A stretch of 64,000 bases of DNA, taken from Defluviimonas aquaemixtae (GTDB taxonomy: Bacteria; Pseudomonadota; Alphaproteobacteria; Rhodobacterales; Rhodobacteraceae). The stretch spans positions 1,984,001 to 2,048,000 of the forward strand of contig NZ_OMOQ01000001.1 in assembly GCF_900302475.1 (NCBI RefSeq), written 5' to 3'. The notes beneath the pieces are model-generated. The model did no database searches and was not told where the DNA came from. It saw only the letters and a list, made by a program, of their open reading frames with translations. Positions 44,858 to 54,323 of the stretch are shown here, one piece after another; positions within the stretch are counted from its first letter, which is position 1; every line of letters begins with the position of its first letter. A program made the translations under genes and the position numbers.

Positions 44858-46309
44858 TCAGTTCTTGAACAGCAGGAACGGCAGCTTTGCCGCAAACGGG
44901 AGCGCGTCGACCTGATCGGAACTGAAGGCGACAGTGTTGGCCGCGCCCGGGGCGGCCGGTTCGGCTGCGGCTTCCTGGCCTTGCGGAACCGCGAAGCTCG
45001 GCAGAGCCGCGGGCACGGGATCGGTCAGCTCTGCCTGGTCGGCGCGGCCGGCGATCGTGTAGGCGGCCTTGCGGACAAGCTGCATGCGTTCGGGCTGTCC
45101 GGGCGTGAACGCGACCGTTCCGGCGGTCTCGGAGGCGCCGATCGCCATGTCGTACCAGTCGAAGGCCAGATCGGAGCGGCGCGCGGCGCCGAAGCCCTGG
45201 CTCAGATGGTGGCCGAGAAGTTCGCCGTAAGCCTGCTCGCCGAGCGCGGCGAGGATGAGCCCGGAAGCGATTGCGACATCCATGTCGTCCTGCGCGTAGC
45301 CGACCGAGAGGCAAATCTTCGCGGTCGCGCCAAGCTGCGCGGGCGCCATGCCGGTCGAGAGCGCGAACGCGCGCACGTCGCCCACCACCTTGTCGGCGGG
45401 TTCAAGCGACAGTGCGGAGATCTGCGACTGCATCGCGGGGCCGAAACCCGCGCACTGGGTGCGGATATCGGCAGGCGTCACGCCCGGCACCTTCGCGGCC
45501 ATTTCCTCGCCTTCGGCGATCGCGAAGCCGCGCACGAGGCAGAACTGCTCACCCAGCGCGGTCATCGGGTCGGTCATCGTCGCCACCGTCGTCAGCCCTC
45601 CATTTGTCGAGGTCATCAGGCTGATCCGGTTGCAGTGCGACGCGAGCGACGCTTCGGTCGTGCCGCCGCCGAGGAAGGTCGGTAGGCCCGTTGCGGCGGG
45701 CTCGGTGGGCGCGGGTTCCGGCTCGACCGCCATCGCCTCGACCGTGTCAGGCACGGCGGGAGTGGCAGGCTCCGGCTGGGCCGGCACAACGGCCATCTGA
45801 GAGGGCGAGGTCACGCCCATCGCCTCGTCACGCCAGGTGACGAGCAGGCCGCGCATGCCCATCGGGTTTTGCGTGGCAAGCTGCATTGTCATGGGCCCGC
45901 CCGCGACGGCGCGGTGATAGGATGTCAGAAGATGGCTCCGCTCGTACTCGGTGAGCTGGCCGGTCGCGGGATAGCCGAGCGTCATCTGGTAGTCGGAGAT
46001 CGCGGAGCGGCTTCTCGGGCCGATGACGCCATCGGCCGAGCCGACCGGATAGCCGAAGTAATTGAGCGCCACCTGTACTTCGCGATTGGACTGCCGCTGG
46101 GCCGAGTTGATGCCCGAGCTCTTTCTCACCGTGCTCCGGCGAACGACTGTGCGCTTGTTCTTGTTCGCCTCGTTCACGATGACGCCGCCGATGATGCCGC
46201 CGATTAGGCCGCCGGCGATCGCATCGCCGGCATCGGCCATCACCGGGCTCGCCGGCGAAATCGCGAGAGAGAGCGCCACGCCGGTCGCAGCAAACCGTTT
46301 CAGTAACAT
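44858..46309 (-). CDS. Secreted peptidoglycan-binding-domain protein
   Basis: A 483-residue exported protein. After a signal peptide (about residues 1-25) comes a glycine-zipper stretch DAIAGGLIGGIIGGVIV, then a PG_binding_1-like domain at about 73-115 (NREVQVALNYFGYPVGSADGVIGPRSRSAISDYQ). A Pro/Glu-rich linker of about 50 residues follows, then a conserved-looking C-terminal region with Cys in SHCNRI, FCLVRG, TQCAGF and KICLSVG, perhaps two disulphides. No catalytic motif is recognised. It may bind peptidoglycan or the outer membrane. The start has a strong GGGGGATAAG ribosome-binding site. Confidence 0.75.
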   Translation of the reverse strand: MLLKRFAATGVALSLAISPASPVMADAGDAIAGGLIGGIIGGVIVNEANKNKRTVVRRSTVRKSSGINSAQRQSNREVQVALNYFGYPVGSADGVIGPRSRSAISDYQMTLGYPATGQLTEYERSHLLTSYHRAVAGGPMTMQLATQNPMGMRGLLVTWRDEAMGVTSPSQMAVVPAQPEPATPAVPDTVEAMAVEPEPAPTEPAATGLPTFLGGGTTEASLASHCNRISLMTSTNGGLTTVATMTDPMTALGEQFCLVRGFAIAEGEEMAAKVPGVTPADIRTQCAGFGPAMQSQISALSLEPADKVVGDVRAFALSTGMAPAQLGATAKICLSVGYAQDDMDVAIASGLILAALGEQAYGELLGHHLSQGFGAARRSDLAFDWYDMAIGASETAGTVAFTPGQPERMQLVRKAAYTIAGRADQAELTDPVPAALPSFAVPQGQEAAAEPAAPGAANTVAFSSDQVDALPFAAKLPFLLFKN

Positions 46310-46470
46310 CTTATCCCCCTTTCAAAATCAGTTCTCCCGAGACAGGCGCGAGCGCGCTGTCCCGGGACTTTGCAATCACCTACAGTGTGACCCCACGTCA
46401 CCTTTCTGGCAATGCCCGTCCGCCGTTGCCCGCCGGCTACCCTAAACCTGAGGGCGCAAGCGCGTGTAGA

Positions 46471-46734
46471 TCACCGCTTATGGTAGAGGTGGCGGTTCAT
46501 CTGCGCGACCGGAACGACCGGATTCAACTGACCCGACAGGATCTCGGCGGAGTGCAGGTCGGTCGCCTTTTGTTCCTCGGTCGCCGCCGCTTCGCGTGTG
46601 CGGGGCATGTAGAGATGGCGGTTCATTTGCGCCGAGGTGACGGGCGCGTCGTCCGCCCTCGCGGCAATTGCCGATGTCAGAACGAGCCCGAATGTGAATG
46701 CGACGGAGAGCGCCGCCAACTGGAATACGGTCAT
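46471..46734 (-). CDS. Small exported protein with a repeated QMNRHLY motif
   Basis: An 87-residue protein: signal peptide (FQLAALSVAFTFGLVLTSAIAARA), then AQMNRHLYMPRTR and, at the extreme C-terminus, AQMNRHLYHKR, separated by about 37 residues including a charged EEQKATDLHSAEIL helix. The ATG at 46734 has GGGGG five bases upstream; another ATG lies 4 codons earlier. Function unknown. It lies 161 bases upstream of the peptidoglycan-binding-protein gene on the same strand. Confidence 0.6.
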   Translation of the reverse strand: MTVFQLAALSVAFTFGLVLTSAIAARADDAPVTSAQMNRHLYMPRTREAAATEEQKATDLHSAEILSGQLNPVVPVAQMNRHLYHKR

Positions 46735-46952
46735 GTCAGCCCCCAAGAATGCTATGGTCGAAAAATCCCGCAGCGAGGCGGGGAAGAATACCAGACATGA
46801 TGCGCCCTCGCCGCCTTTGTGGGTAGTCGGGAATTCCTGCCTCGGCGAGCGATGGCGCGGAAGCGGTGCGGGTTCCGGACTCGGCTCCCTTTTCAGAGCC
46901 GCCGGTGGGGGTTATGTGGAGGCGGGACGATGCCGCAGCCGGGGAAAGAGAC

Positions 46953-47618
46953 GTGGTCGAATGGACGCATCTGCCGGGCCTTTCCGGCTATGCCGACACG
47001 CTCGTCGCGATGGAGGCGCGCGTGGCGGAGATTGCGGCCGGCCGCGCCGATGAGGCGGTATGGCTTCTTGAACATCCGCCGCTCTACACCGCCGGCACCT
47101 CGGCGCGCGAAGCTGACCTGACCGATCCCGGCCGCTTCCCCGTGTTTACCGCCGGCCGCGGCGGGCAATACACATATCACGGTCCGGGCCAGCGCGTGGC
47201 CTATGTGATGCTGGACCTCAACCGGCGCGGACGCGACGTGCGCGCCTTTGTCGAAAAACTCGAACACTGGGTCATTGCGGCGCTCGGCGAGTTCAGCGTG
47301 AGGGGCGAGCTCAGAGAGGGCCGAGTCGGAGTCTGGGTCGCGCGCCCGGAGAAGCCGGCATTGCCCGACGGCACGCCACGCGAGGACAAGATCGCCGCGA
47401 TCGGCGTGAAGCTCCGCCGCTGGATCAGTTTCCACGGGATCGCAATCAACGTGGAACCGGACCTGTCGCATTTCGACGGAATCGTGCCCTGCGGCATTCG
47501 CGATCACGGCGTGACGAGCCTCGTCGATCTCGGCCTGCCGGTGACGATGGCGGATCTTGATGTGGCGCTGAAAGCGACGTTCGGGGAAGTGTTCGCCCGG
47601 TCAGGATTCCCGGAATAG
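46953..47618 (+). CDS. lipB: Octanoyl-[acyl-carrier-protein]:protein octanoyltransferase
   Basis: A 221-residue LipB, which transfers octanoate from ACP to lipoyl domains for lipoate synthesis. [36 protein letters not shown], the [22 protein letters not shown] lysine and the FDGIVPCGI cysteine form the LipB active site. GTG at 46953 is chosen: GGGGAAAGAGA precedes it and MVEW is the start seen in relatives as I recall. An in-frame ATG lies at 46914. The enzyme is cytoplasmic and housekeeping. Confidence 0.93.
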   Translation: MVEWTHLPGLSGYADTLVAMEARVAEIAAGRADEAVWLLEHPPLYTAGTSAREADLTDPGRFPVFTAGRGGQYTYHGPGQRVAYVMLDLNRRGRDVRAFVEKLEHWVIAALGEFSVRGELREGRVGVWVARPEKPALPDGTPREDKIAAIGVKLRRWISFHGIAINVEPDLSHFDGIVPCGIRDHGVTSLVDLGLPVTMADLDVALKATFGEVFARSGFPE

Positions 47619-47681
47619 GTGCAACCGAGCAAGCACTGCTATTCTGGCGCGCATTGTTGCAATTGATTCAGGAGATTCTCA

Positions 47682-48050
47682 ATGAAACGTTCGCTTTTTG
47701 CGGCAGGTTTCGCGCTGGCAACGCTGATCGCGACGGGCGCCGCCGCCGAAACCCGCCTGGCTGGTGCCTACGGCGGACAGACCCTCGACTTCAGCAAGCT
47801 CAAGCCCAACAGCGTCGTCCTGTCGGTCATGGTGACCGGCAAGCCGGCATCTCAGCAGTCGGCAGCGCGCTCGGGCGGTCGCCGCGCGATCTACGTCGAT
47901 GGCATACTCATGGAAATGGACGAGGAAATGATCGTCGCGCTGATCCGCAGCGGCATCTTCACCGTGGTTTATCCCGGCACCAACATCCCGTGGGACAAGG
48001 GAGAAGATCGCCATCCCAATTACCCGCCAGACTGGCTTCCGAATATCTGA
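47682..48050 (+). CDS. Exported protein of unknown function
   Basis: A 122-residue protein with a clear signal peptide (MKRSLFAAGFALATLIATGAAA). The mature part begins ETRLAGAYGGQTLDFSKL and ends in an aromatic, proline-rich tail PNYPPDWLPNI; a hydrophobic acidic stretch YVDGILMEMDEEMIVALIRSG lies in the middle. AGGAG precedes the ATG. No domain is recognised. It lies between lipB and a cytochrome c gene with its own upstream gap. Confidence 0.7.
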   Translation: MKRSLFAAGFALATLIATGAAAETRLAGAYGGQTLDFSKLKPNSVVLSVMVTGKPASQQSAARSGGRRAIYVDGILMEMDEEMIVALIRSGIFTVVYPGTNIPWDKGEDRHPNYPPDWLPNI

Positions 48051-48226
48051 GCGTCCTTGCGAGCTGCGGGGGCGGCGCCTGCATAGCGTTCGCTTGACTT
48101 TAGGCAAGTTGCCGGCCGGCCGGCCATGCTAGAGAGGCGTTAGAACGGCGTCTGCGTTACTGGAGTTCTGCGCCCCAAGCAGTATGATCTGACCCTACGC
48201 GCGTATCAATACATGAGGTTCGCAAG

Positions 48227-48682
48227 ATGACATCCACCCGGAACAGAGCTCTGGCGCTCGCCATCGCTCCGCTGCTTCTGGCCCTGCCCGCTTTTGCCGA
48301 AGGCGATGCCGCCGCGGGCGAAGGCGATTACAAGAAATGCAAGGCCTGCCACATGATCGTCGCCGACGACGGCACCGAGATTCAAAAAGGCGGAAAAACC
48401 GGCCCGAACCTTTACGGCATCGTCGGTCGCGCCGTGGCCTCGGCCGACTTCAAATACGGCGATTCCATCAAGGCGGTGGGAGAATCCGGCGTGGTCTGGG
48501 ACGAGGCGGAGCTGGTCGCGTACATGAGCGATCCGAAGGCTTGGCTCGCCGAGAAGACGGGCGATGCTGGGGCGAAGTCCAAGATGACCTTCAAGCTCAC
48601 GAAGGGACAGGAAGATATGGCCGCCTACCTGGCTTCGGTTTCGCCCGAAGCCGACTCGGCTGGCGAGGCTGCGACGAACTGA
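48227..48682 (+). CDS. Class I periplasmic cytochrome c
   Basis: A 151-residue exported cytochrome c. Signal peptide about residues 1-24, haem site CKACH at about residues 38-42, and a C-terminal SKMTFKL with the likely Met axial ligand. It resembles cytochrome c2/c551-type carriers. Located just upstream of ctaD, it probably donates electrons to the aa3 oxidase, though a general electron-transfer role is possible. A strong terminator follows it. Confidence 0.88.
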   Translation: MTSTRNRALALAIAPLLLALPAFAEGDAAAGEGDYKKCKACHMIVADDGTEIQKGGKTGPNLYGIVGRAVASADFKYGDSIKAVGESGVVWDEAELVAYMSDPKAWLAEKTGDAGAKSKMTFKLTKGQEDMAAYLASVSPEADSAGEAATN

Positions 48683-48707
48683 ATCGCCGACCGGACCTGC
48701 GACCGCA

Positions 48708-48742
48708 CACCCCCCGTCCATCAAGCGCGGGGGGTGAATTTT
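48708..48742 (+). terminator. Rho-independent terminator of the cytochrome c gene
   Basis: CACCCCCCG (48708-48716) pairs perfectly with CGGGGGGTG (48728-48736), 11-base loop, followed by AATTTT. It separates cytochrome c from ctaD. Confidence 0.85.
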
Positions 48743-48854
48743 CGTCGCACGTACCGCTTCTTCGATTGCCCATCCCCGCAAGCCGAATTATTAGGGGTCC
48801 ATAACGTAGCGCGGCAGCCATGCCTGCGCCTTGCGGATCGAATGGGAGCATAAC

Positions 48855-50525
48855 ATGGCCGACGCAGCCGTTCATGGCCACGAGGAACATGGCCATCCGG
48901 GGTTCTTCACCCGCTGGTTCATGTCCACAAACCACAAAGACATCGGTATCCTCTACATCTTCACTGCTGCGGTGGTGGGTTTCATCTCGGTCGCTTTCAC
49001 GGTCTACATGCGACTTGAGCTGATGGAGCCGGGCGTCCAGCACATGTGCCTCGAAGGGTCGCGGATGCTCGCTTCGGACGAGGTCTGCACGCCGAACGGC
49101 CACCTGTGGAACGTGCTCGTGACCGCGCACGGCATCCTGATGATGTTCTTCGTCGTGATCCCGGCGCTCTTTGGCGGTTTCGGCAACTATTTCATGCCCT
49201 TGCATATCGGCGCGCCGGATATGGCTTTCCCGCGCATGAACAATCTTTCCTACTGGCTCTATGTCGCGGGCACCTCGCTCGCCGTGGCCTCGGTCCTGGC
49301 GCCGGGCGGCAACGATCAGACAGGCTCGGGCGTGGGCTGGGTGCTTTATCCACCCTTGTCGACGAACGAGGCAGGCTGGTCCATGGATCTCGCGATCTTC
49401 GCGGTCCACGTCTCGGGCGCGTCGTCGATCCTCGGTGCGATCAACATGATCACGACCTTCCTGAACATGCGCGCGCCGGGCATGACGCTGCACAAGGTGC
49501 CCTTGTTCGCCTGGTCGATCTTCGTGACGGCATGGCTGATCCTTCTGTCACTCCCGGTTCTGGCGGGCGCGATCACCATGCTCCTGACCGACCGCAACTT
49601 CGGCACAACGTTCTTCCAGCCCTCGGGCGGCGGCGATCCGATCCTCTACCAGCACATACTGTGGTTCTTCGGGCACCCTGAAGTCTACATCATCGTCGTG
49701 CCGGGCTTCGGGATCATCAGCCACGTCATCTCGACATTCTCTAGAAAGCCGATCTTCGGCTACCTGCCGATGGTCTACGCGATGGTGGCGATCGGGGTCC
49801 TGGGCTTCGTCGTCTGGGCGCACCACATGTACACCGTGGGCCTGTCGCTGACCCAGCAGAGCTACTTCATGCTGGCCACGATGGTGATCGCGGTGCCGAC
49901 CGGCATCAAGGTCTTCAGTTGGATCGCGACGATGTGGGGCGGCTCGGTGGAGTTCAAGACACCGATGCTCTGGGCCTTCGGGTTCCTGTTCCTCTTCACC
50001 GTGGGCGGCGTGACCGGCGTCGTGTTGAGCCAGGCCGCCGTGGACCGCGTCTATCACGACACCTACTATGTCGTCGCGCACTTCCACTACGTGATGTCGC
50101 TGGGTGCCGTCTTCGCCATCTTCGCGGGCATCTACTACTGGATCGGCAAGATGAGCGGCCGTCAGTATCCGGAATGGGCGGGCAAGGTGCATTTCTGGGC
50201 GATGTTCATCGGCTCGAACCTCACCTTCTTCCCGCAGCATTTCCTCGGGCGTCAGGGCATGCCCCGTCGCTACATCGACTATCCGGAGGCGTTCGCCTAC
50301 TGGAACTGGGTCTCCTCGATGGGCGCTTTCCTGAGCTTCGCGTCGTTCCTGTTCTTCATCGGCGTCATGGTCTACACGCTCCGCGCGGGCAAGCGGGTGA
50401 GCGAGGCGAACTACTGGAACCCGGCGGCCGATACGCTCGAATGGACCCTGCCCTCGCCGCCGCCGGAGCACACGTTCGAGACGCTCCCCAAGCAAAGCGA
50501 CTGGGATCACGGCCACGCCCACTGA
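48855..50525 (+). CDS. ctaD: Cytochrome c oxidase subunit I (aa3 type)
   Basis: A 556-residue catalytic subunit of the aa3 oxidase, with about 12 membrane helices. The haem a and CuB ligand histidines are visible: [14 protein letters not shown] (His), [10 protein letters not shown] (GHPEVY with the cross-linked Tyr), [10 protein letters not shown] (HH), and VAHFHYVMS (two His). GGGAG six bases before the ATG at 48855 sets the start. Subunits II and III are not in this window. The 3' end runs into the DUF2244 gene. Confidence 0.97.
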   Translation: MADAAVHGHEEHGHPGFFTRWFMSTNHKDIGILYIFTAAVVGFISVAFTVYMRLELMEPGVQHMCLEGSRMLASDEVCTPNGHLWNVLVTAHGILMMFFVVIPALFGGFGNYFMPLHIGAPDMAFPRMNNLSYWLYVAGTSLAVASVLAPGGNDQTGSGVGWVLYPPLSTNEAGWSMDLAIFAVHVSGASSILGAINMITTFLNMRAPGMTLHKVPLFAWSIFVTAWLILLSLPVLAGAITMLLTDRNFGTTFFQPSGGGDPILYQHILWFFGHPEVYIIVVPGFGIISHVISTFSRKPIFGYLPMVYAMVAIGVLGFVVWAHHMYTVGLSLTQQSYFMLATMVIAVPTGIKVFSWIATMWGGSVEFKTPMLWAFGFLFLFTVGGVTGVVLSQAAVDRVYHDTYYVVAHFHYVMSLGAVFAIFAGIYYWIGKMSGRQYPEWAGKVHFWAMFIGSNLTFFPQHFLGRQGMPRRYIDYPEAFAYWNWVSSMGAFLSFASFLFFIGVMVYTLRAGKRVSEANYWNPAADTLEWTLPSPPPEHTFETLPKQSDWDHGHAH

Positions 50526-50528
50526 GGC

Positions 50529-51050
50529 ATGCCCTATGAATGGGTAAGGCGACCTAACGGGGCCCCGGAGCAATCCGGGGCCCTTTCGCTTGAGCCCCGA
50601 GCCGAATTGCATCTCTGGCCCTTCAGATCCCTGCCGCGCAGGGGGTTTGTCCTCTTTATTGCGGTGACGGCGGCGATGCTCGCGATCCCCCTCGTCGCGG
50701 TCCTTGGCACGGTGGTCCTGTGGGGTCTCCTTCCCTTCATGGTGGCGGCCGTCATGGGCGTCTGGTGGGCGCTCAGCCGCAGCTATCGTGAAGGAGAACT
50801 AGTGGAGATACTCACGGTCGCGAGCGACCGGATCGAGATCGTGCGCCGAGCGCCGGATGGGGCCGAGAAGCGCTGGAGCGCCAATCTGTACTGGGTGTCG
50901 GTCCAGCTTTATCCCTCGGGCGGTCGCGTCCCGAACTATCTCACGATCAAGGGAGAAGGACGGGAGATAGAGCTTGGCGCCTTCCTGAGCGAAGAGGAAC
51001 GTCAAACCCTTGCCGAAGAGTTGCGGCAGGTGCTCATCGCGTTACGCTGA
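50529..51050 (+). CDS. DUF2244 inner-membrane protein
   Basis: A 173-residue protein with a LHLWPFRSLPRRGFV core and two hydrophobic helices (about residues 38-58 and 62-82), then a soluble EILTVASDRIEIVRRAPDG... part. It belongs to the DUF2244 integral membrane family found near cytochrome oxidase genes in alphaproteobacteria. The start at 50529 lies three bases after the ctaD stop. A strong hairpin occupies its codons 11-19, so the true start could also be the TTG at about 50607. Confidence 0.78.
   Translation: MPYEWVRRPNGAPEQSGALSLEPRAELHLWPFRSLPRRGFVLFIAVTAAMLAIPLVAVLGTVVLWGLLPFMVAAVMGVWWALSRSYREGELVEILTVASDRIEIVRRAPDGAEKRWSANLYWVSVQLYPSGGRVPNYLTIKGEGREIELGAFLSEEERQTLAEELRQVLIALR
50560..50586 (+). 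terminator. Terminator-like hairpin inside the 5' end of the DUF2244 gene
   Basis: GGGCCCCGG (50560-50568) and CCGGGGCCC (50575-50583) form a perfect 9-base stem with a 6-base loop, followed by TTT. It lies 34 bases after the ctaD stop, within the first codons of the DUF2244 frame. It probably ends most ctaD transcripts. Confidence 0.65.
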
Positions 51051-51163
51051 GCGGGCGGGCGCCGTCCGCCGGCGCGCTTCGCTCAGTTCGCCCGGATCCG
51101 GGACAATTCATGCATGGCACCTAGACCGGAGAAGCCATGGATGAAAGGGGGTGTGCTTTCCGC

Positions 51164-51346
51164 TCAGTCCTTCTTTTCGGGCAGATCATCGTGATCGGTC
51201 GAGGCGAAATCCTCGAGTTCGTCTTCGCTCATGCTGTCGTACATCTCTCGTGCCGCGCCCTGAAGCTCGCTCACCTTGGTCTCGCCGCGCTTGGCCGAAA
51301 GCGCCGCTCCGGCGGCGCGCTGCTGGGCCTTTGATTTCGCTGGCAT
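51164..51346 (-). CDS. DUF3008-family small protein
   Basis: A 60-residue, highly charged protein matching DUF3008 (MPAKSKAQQRAAGAALSAKRG, ELQGAAREMYDSMSEDELEDFAS). The family is widespread but of unknown role. GGAGG lies 8 bases before the ATG at 51346; an upstream in-frame ATG at 51385 is ignored. No signal peptide; the acidic C-terminus ends in DDLPEKKD. Confidence 0.8.
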   Translation of the reverse strand: MPAKSKAQQRAAGAALSAKRGETKVSELQGAAREMYDSMSEDELEDFASTDHDDLPEKKD

Positions 51347-51520
51347 GGTCTCGCCCTCCGAATGCTGTATCGGGCAGAAACGCAAAGACAGACCGGGCGT
51401 TCCCCGCGCCCGTCAAAACCGGCGAGAACCGGCTCAGCCGCTCCGTGGGTCGTCCAGGCGGGCCCAGTGGCGCTGCGGCGCGGCCCCGCCCGAACGCCAC
51501 CCCGAACGGGCGGCCTACCC

Positions 51521-52060
51521 CTATTGGACCGGGACCATCAGATGCGCATAGGGCGTGCCGGCCCACATCACGTATGGCGCTGCCGTGTCGGGGCTTTCAC
51601 CCTCCGGATAGCCCGACATCATGTCGGCCGCGTTCACCACCATCACGTGCGGCCCGGTCGAGATCCACTCGTTGCCCTCGGCCGGCCCGGTCGCATAGGG
51701 GTCGGTGTTGCTCGCATCCGTTCCGCCAGCGAGCATGTACATGAAGCCGACCTTGCCCTTCGGCGGCTCGGTCTTGCCGATCCAGGCCATCGCCCATTCC
51801 ATCGAATTCGCGTCGCCGCACATCGGATCGGGTCCGGGGGTCGCCGGGGCATCCGGCATGCACCACCAGCCGTTCGAGCCTTCCCTGAGCGTCTTCATCT
51901 CGCCGGCCGCGTCCATCGCGTAGATGGCGGCCCCGGACGAGACGGCGGCGGGCGCCGCCGATTCCGCGCTCTTGATCATCTCCTCGTCGCTCTGCGCCAA
52001 GGCGCCGACCGGGATCAGAAGCAGCACCACAGTCGGATAGGTTACCGAACGCAATGCCAT
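51521..52060 (-). CDS. Exported protein of unknown function
   Basis: A 179-residue secreted protein: signal peptide (SVTYPTVVLLLIPVGALAQ), then SAAPAAVSSGAAIYAMDAAGEMKTLREGSNGWWCMPDAP, with two Cys (WWCMP, PMCGD) that might form a disulphide. The part with GFMYMLAGGTDASNTDP and HVMVVNAADMMSGYP resembles uncharacterised proteobacterial proteins. AGGGAGGA precedes the ATG at 52060. No catalytic motif is apparent. Confidence 0.68.
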   Translation of the reverse strand: MALRSVTYPTVVLLLIPVGALAQSDEEMIKSAESAAPAAVSSGAAIYAMDAAGEMKTLREGSNGWWCMPDAPATPGPDPMCGDANSMEWAMAWIGKTEPPKGKVGFMYMLAGGTDASNTDPYATGPAEGNEWISTGPHVMVVNAADMMSGYPEGESPDTAAPYVMWAGTPYAHLMVPVQ

Positions 52061-52367
52061 GATAGTCCTCCCTTTCTGGACAGGCAGTTGCACTCACGCG
52101 CCTCGCGGTCGCTGCGATGCTGATTGGGGTGGCGGCTTGGACGGACATGCGTCCGGGGGCGCGCGCGTGCCGGAGCCTGGCGGAGCGGCCCCGGTCGCGC
52201 TCGCGTCCAGGAATTTTCCCGGCGCGGCAATCCTCGCACCTTACCAGCGAGCGAACGAAAGGCGCTGTGCCGCCGCCCTTCGTTCCGCCCGGACGAGGGT
52301 TGCGGCGCGACCCGATCATATCAGACCCGGGAACGTCCCGCCATCGGGTCGCGGGCTGCTCGCGCCT
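52061..52367. other. Intergenic stretch without recognisable gene
   Basis: These 307 bases between the exported-protein start and the yqeY-like stop hold only shadow frames with no good ribosome-binding site. The sequence is GC-rich with several CG-rich imperfect repeats. Nothing functional is recognised except the start region and ribosome-binding site of the minus-strand gene. Confidence 0.5.
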
Positions 52368-52826
52368 TCAGCCCAGCCTTTCCTTAACCATCGGACCGAC
52401 GGAGCCGAAATCCATCTGCCCGGCATATTTCGACTTCAGCGCGCCCATCACCTTGCCCATGTCGCGGATCGAGCTCGCGCCGGTGTCGGCGATCGTCCTG
52501 TCGACCGCGTCGCGCACCTCATCCTCAGAAAGCTGGCGCGGAAGAAACTCCTCGATCACGCCGATCTCGAGCCGCTCGCGCTCGGCGAGGTCGAGCCGTC
52601 CGCCCTCCTCGTAGGCACGCGCCGATTCCTGACGCTGCTTGACCATGCGGGCGAGGATCGCCATGACCTCGGCGTCGCCGACGACGGAGTCCCCGCTTGC
52701 GCCCTTGAGCTCGATGTCCTTGTCCTTGATCGCGGCGTTTATGAGCCTGAGCGTCGAGAGCCGTGCGGCCTCCCTGGTTTTCATAGCACCCTTCAAGGCC
52801 GCACTGATGCGTTCGCGCATATCCAT
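52368..52826 (-). CDS. GatB/YqeY-domain protein
   Basis: A 152-residue YqeY-like protein. MRERISAALKGAMKTREAARLSTLRLINAAIKDKDIEL opens the family, ERERLEIGVIEEFLPRQLSEDE is its hallmark, and GASSIRDMGKVMGALKSKYAGQMD closes it. The family shares the tRNA-dependent amidotransferase GatB C-terminal fold, but its own function is unclear. The start is MDMRER at 52826 or MNDPMDMRER at 52838; family length favours the shorter. Divergent from carA. Confidence 0.88.
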   Translation of the reverse strand: MDMRERISAALKGAMKTREAARLSTLRLINAAIKDKDIELKGASGDSVVGDAEVMAILARMVKQRQESARAYEEGGRLDLAERERLEIGVIEEFLPRQLSEDEVRDAVDRTIADTGASSIRDMGKVMGALKSKYAGQMDFGSVGPMVKERLG

Positions 52827-52920
52827 CGGATCGTTCATCCCCTGAATTTCAGAAGGCCCCCAGCATATCCCCAACGAAAGACACGCACAACCGGCGCAGA
52901 CAGGTCTAAGTTATTGATAT

Positions 52921-52932
52921 CGTTACGTAACG
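52921..52932. promoter_or_regulatory. Palindrome in the yqeY-carA divergent region
   Basis: CGTTACGTAACG is a perfect 12-base palindrome in a locally AT-rich stretch (TTATTGATATCGTTACG) between divergent genes. It may be an operator for carA or yqeY. No known factor is named. Confidence 0.4.
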
Positions 52933-53012
52933 CAAATGAATCCTGCCCCCTTGACCCGACGCCTGCCTGCCCTTAGGTTCCGCGGGATTTGTGCCCCCCG
53001 GGGAGTCGCTCC

Positions 53013-54179
53013 ATGACCATCACGCCCGCCGCCCAAGGCAAAGCCACGGCCTGCCTCGCGCTTGCCGACGGCACGATCTTTTACGGGCAGGGTTTCGGTG
53101 CGACGGGCGAAACGGTGGCCGAACTGGTCTTCAACACGGCGATGACCGGTTATCAGGAAATCATGACCGATCCGTCCTATGCGGGCCAGGTCGTGACCTT
53201 CACCTTCCCCCATATCGGCAACACAGGCGCCAATCCCGAGGATGACGAGGCGGCCGATCCCGTCGCCGCCGGCATGGTTGTGAAATGGGACCCGACCGAA
53301 TCGTCCAACTGGCGAGCGGCCGAGCGGCTGACCGATTGGCTCGTCAAGCGCGGCCGCGTTGGAATCGGCGGCGTCGACACCCGCCGCCTGACCCGCGCCA
53401 TCCGTCAGCAGGGCGCACCGCATGTCACGCTCGCCCATGACCCGGACGGGAATTTCGACGTCGCGGGCCTCGTTGCACGTGCGAGGGCCTGGAGCGGGCT
53501 TGTCGGTCTCGACCTCGCCAAGGAGGTGACCTGCGCCCAGAGTTACCGCTGGGAAGAGACCCGCTGGGCCTGGCCCACGGGCTACGGCCGGCGCGAGGGC
53601 GCAGGGCTGCGCGTCGTGGCGATCGACTACGGCGCCAAGCGTAACATATTGCGCTGTCTCGCTTCGGCGGGATGCGAAGTGACTGTTCTGCCTGCGACAG
53701 CGACGGCAGAGGACATTCTGGCCCACGACCCGGAGGGCGTGTTCCTGTCGAACGGCCCGGGAGACCCCGCAGCAACGGGCGTCTATGCCGTGCCGATGAT
53801 TCAGGGGGTGCTTGAACGCCAACTGCCGGTCTTCGGCATTTGCCTCGGGCACCAGATGCTGGCGCTGGCGCTCGGCGCGAAGACGATCAAGATGAACCAC
53901 GGCCATCACGGCGCGAACCACCCGGTCAAGGAACTGGCTACCGGCAAGGTCGAGATCACCTCGATGAACCATGGTTTCGCGGTGGACAGCCAGACGCTGC
54001 CTGAGGGTGTTGTCGAGACTCATGTCTCGCTATTCGACGGATCGAACTGCGGTATCCGCATCGCCGATCAGCCCGTCTTTTCGGTCCAGCACCACCCGGA
54101 GGCGAGCCCGGGTCCGCAGGACAGCTACTACCTGTTCGAGCGCTTCGCGGACGCAATGCGCGACCGGCGGGTCGCCTGA
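53013..54179 (+). CDS. carA: Carbamoyl-phosphate synthase small (glutaminase) subunit
   Basis: A 388-residue glutamine amidotransferase subunit providing ammonia to CarB for pyrimidine and arginine synthesis. The N-terminal domain runs to about residue 195; the class I GATase domain has Cys277 in FGICLGHQ, and His361 and Glu363 in VQHHPEASPGP. LSNGPGDP is present. GGGAG is seven bases before the ATG at 53013. carB is not adjacent in this window. Confidence 0.97.
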   Translation: MTITPAAQGKATACLALADGTIFYGQGFGATGETVAELVFNTAMTGYQEIMTDPSYAGQVVTFTFPHIGNTGANPEDDEAADPVAAGMVVKWDPTESSNWRAAERLTDWLVKRGRVGIGGVDTRRLTRAIRQQGAPHVTLAHDPDGNFDVAGLVARARAWSGLVGLDLAKEVTCAQSYRWEETRWAWPTGYGRREGAGLRVVAIDYGAKRNILRCLASAGCEVTVLPATATAEDILAHDPEGVFLSNGPGDPAATGVYAVPMIQGVLERQLPVFGICLGHQMLALALGAKTIKMNHGHHGANHPVKELATGKVEITSMNHGFAVDSQTLPEGVVETHVSLFDGSNCGIRIADQPVFSVQHHPEASPGPQDSYYLFERFADAMRDRRVA

Positions 54180-54262
54180 CCCCATATTGTCCCGGCATCG
54201 GCAGGCACAACGGCCGCACCGTCCCGAAAAATGACGACGTGCCAGCAATCTGCGGCCCAACG

Positions 54263-54278
54263 TTAACCCCCCGTTAAC
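54263..54278 (+). promoter_or_regulatory. CtrA box (TTAA-N7-TTAAC)
   Basis: TTAACCCCCCGTTAAC matches the full CtrA consensus exactly, 46 bases ahead of the GT2 start. CtrA is the alphaproteobacterial response regulator for cell cycle, motility and surface functions. Confidence 0.7.
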
Positions 54279-54323
54279 CAGCTTCGACCGAGGCTCGGGC
54301 GACCGATACACTACGGGACCGCC

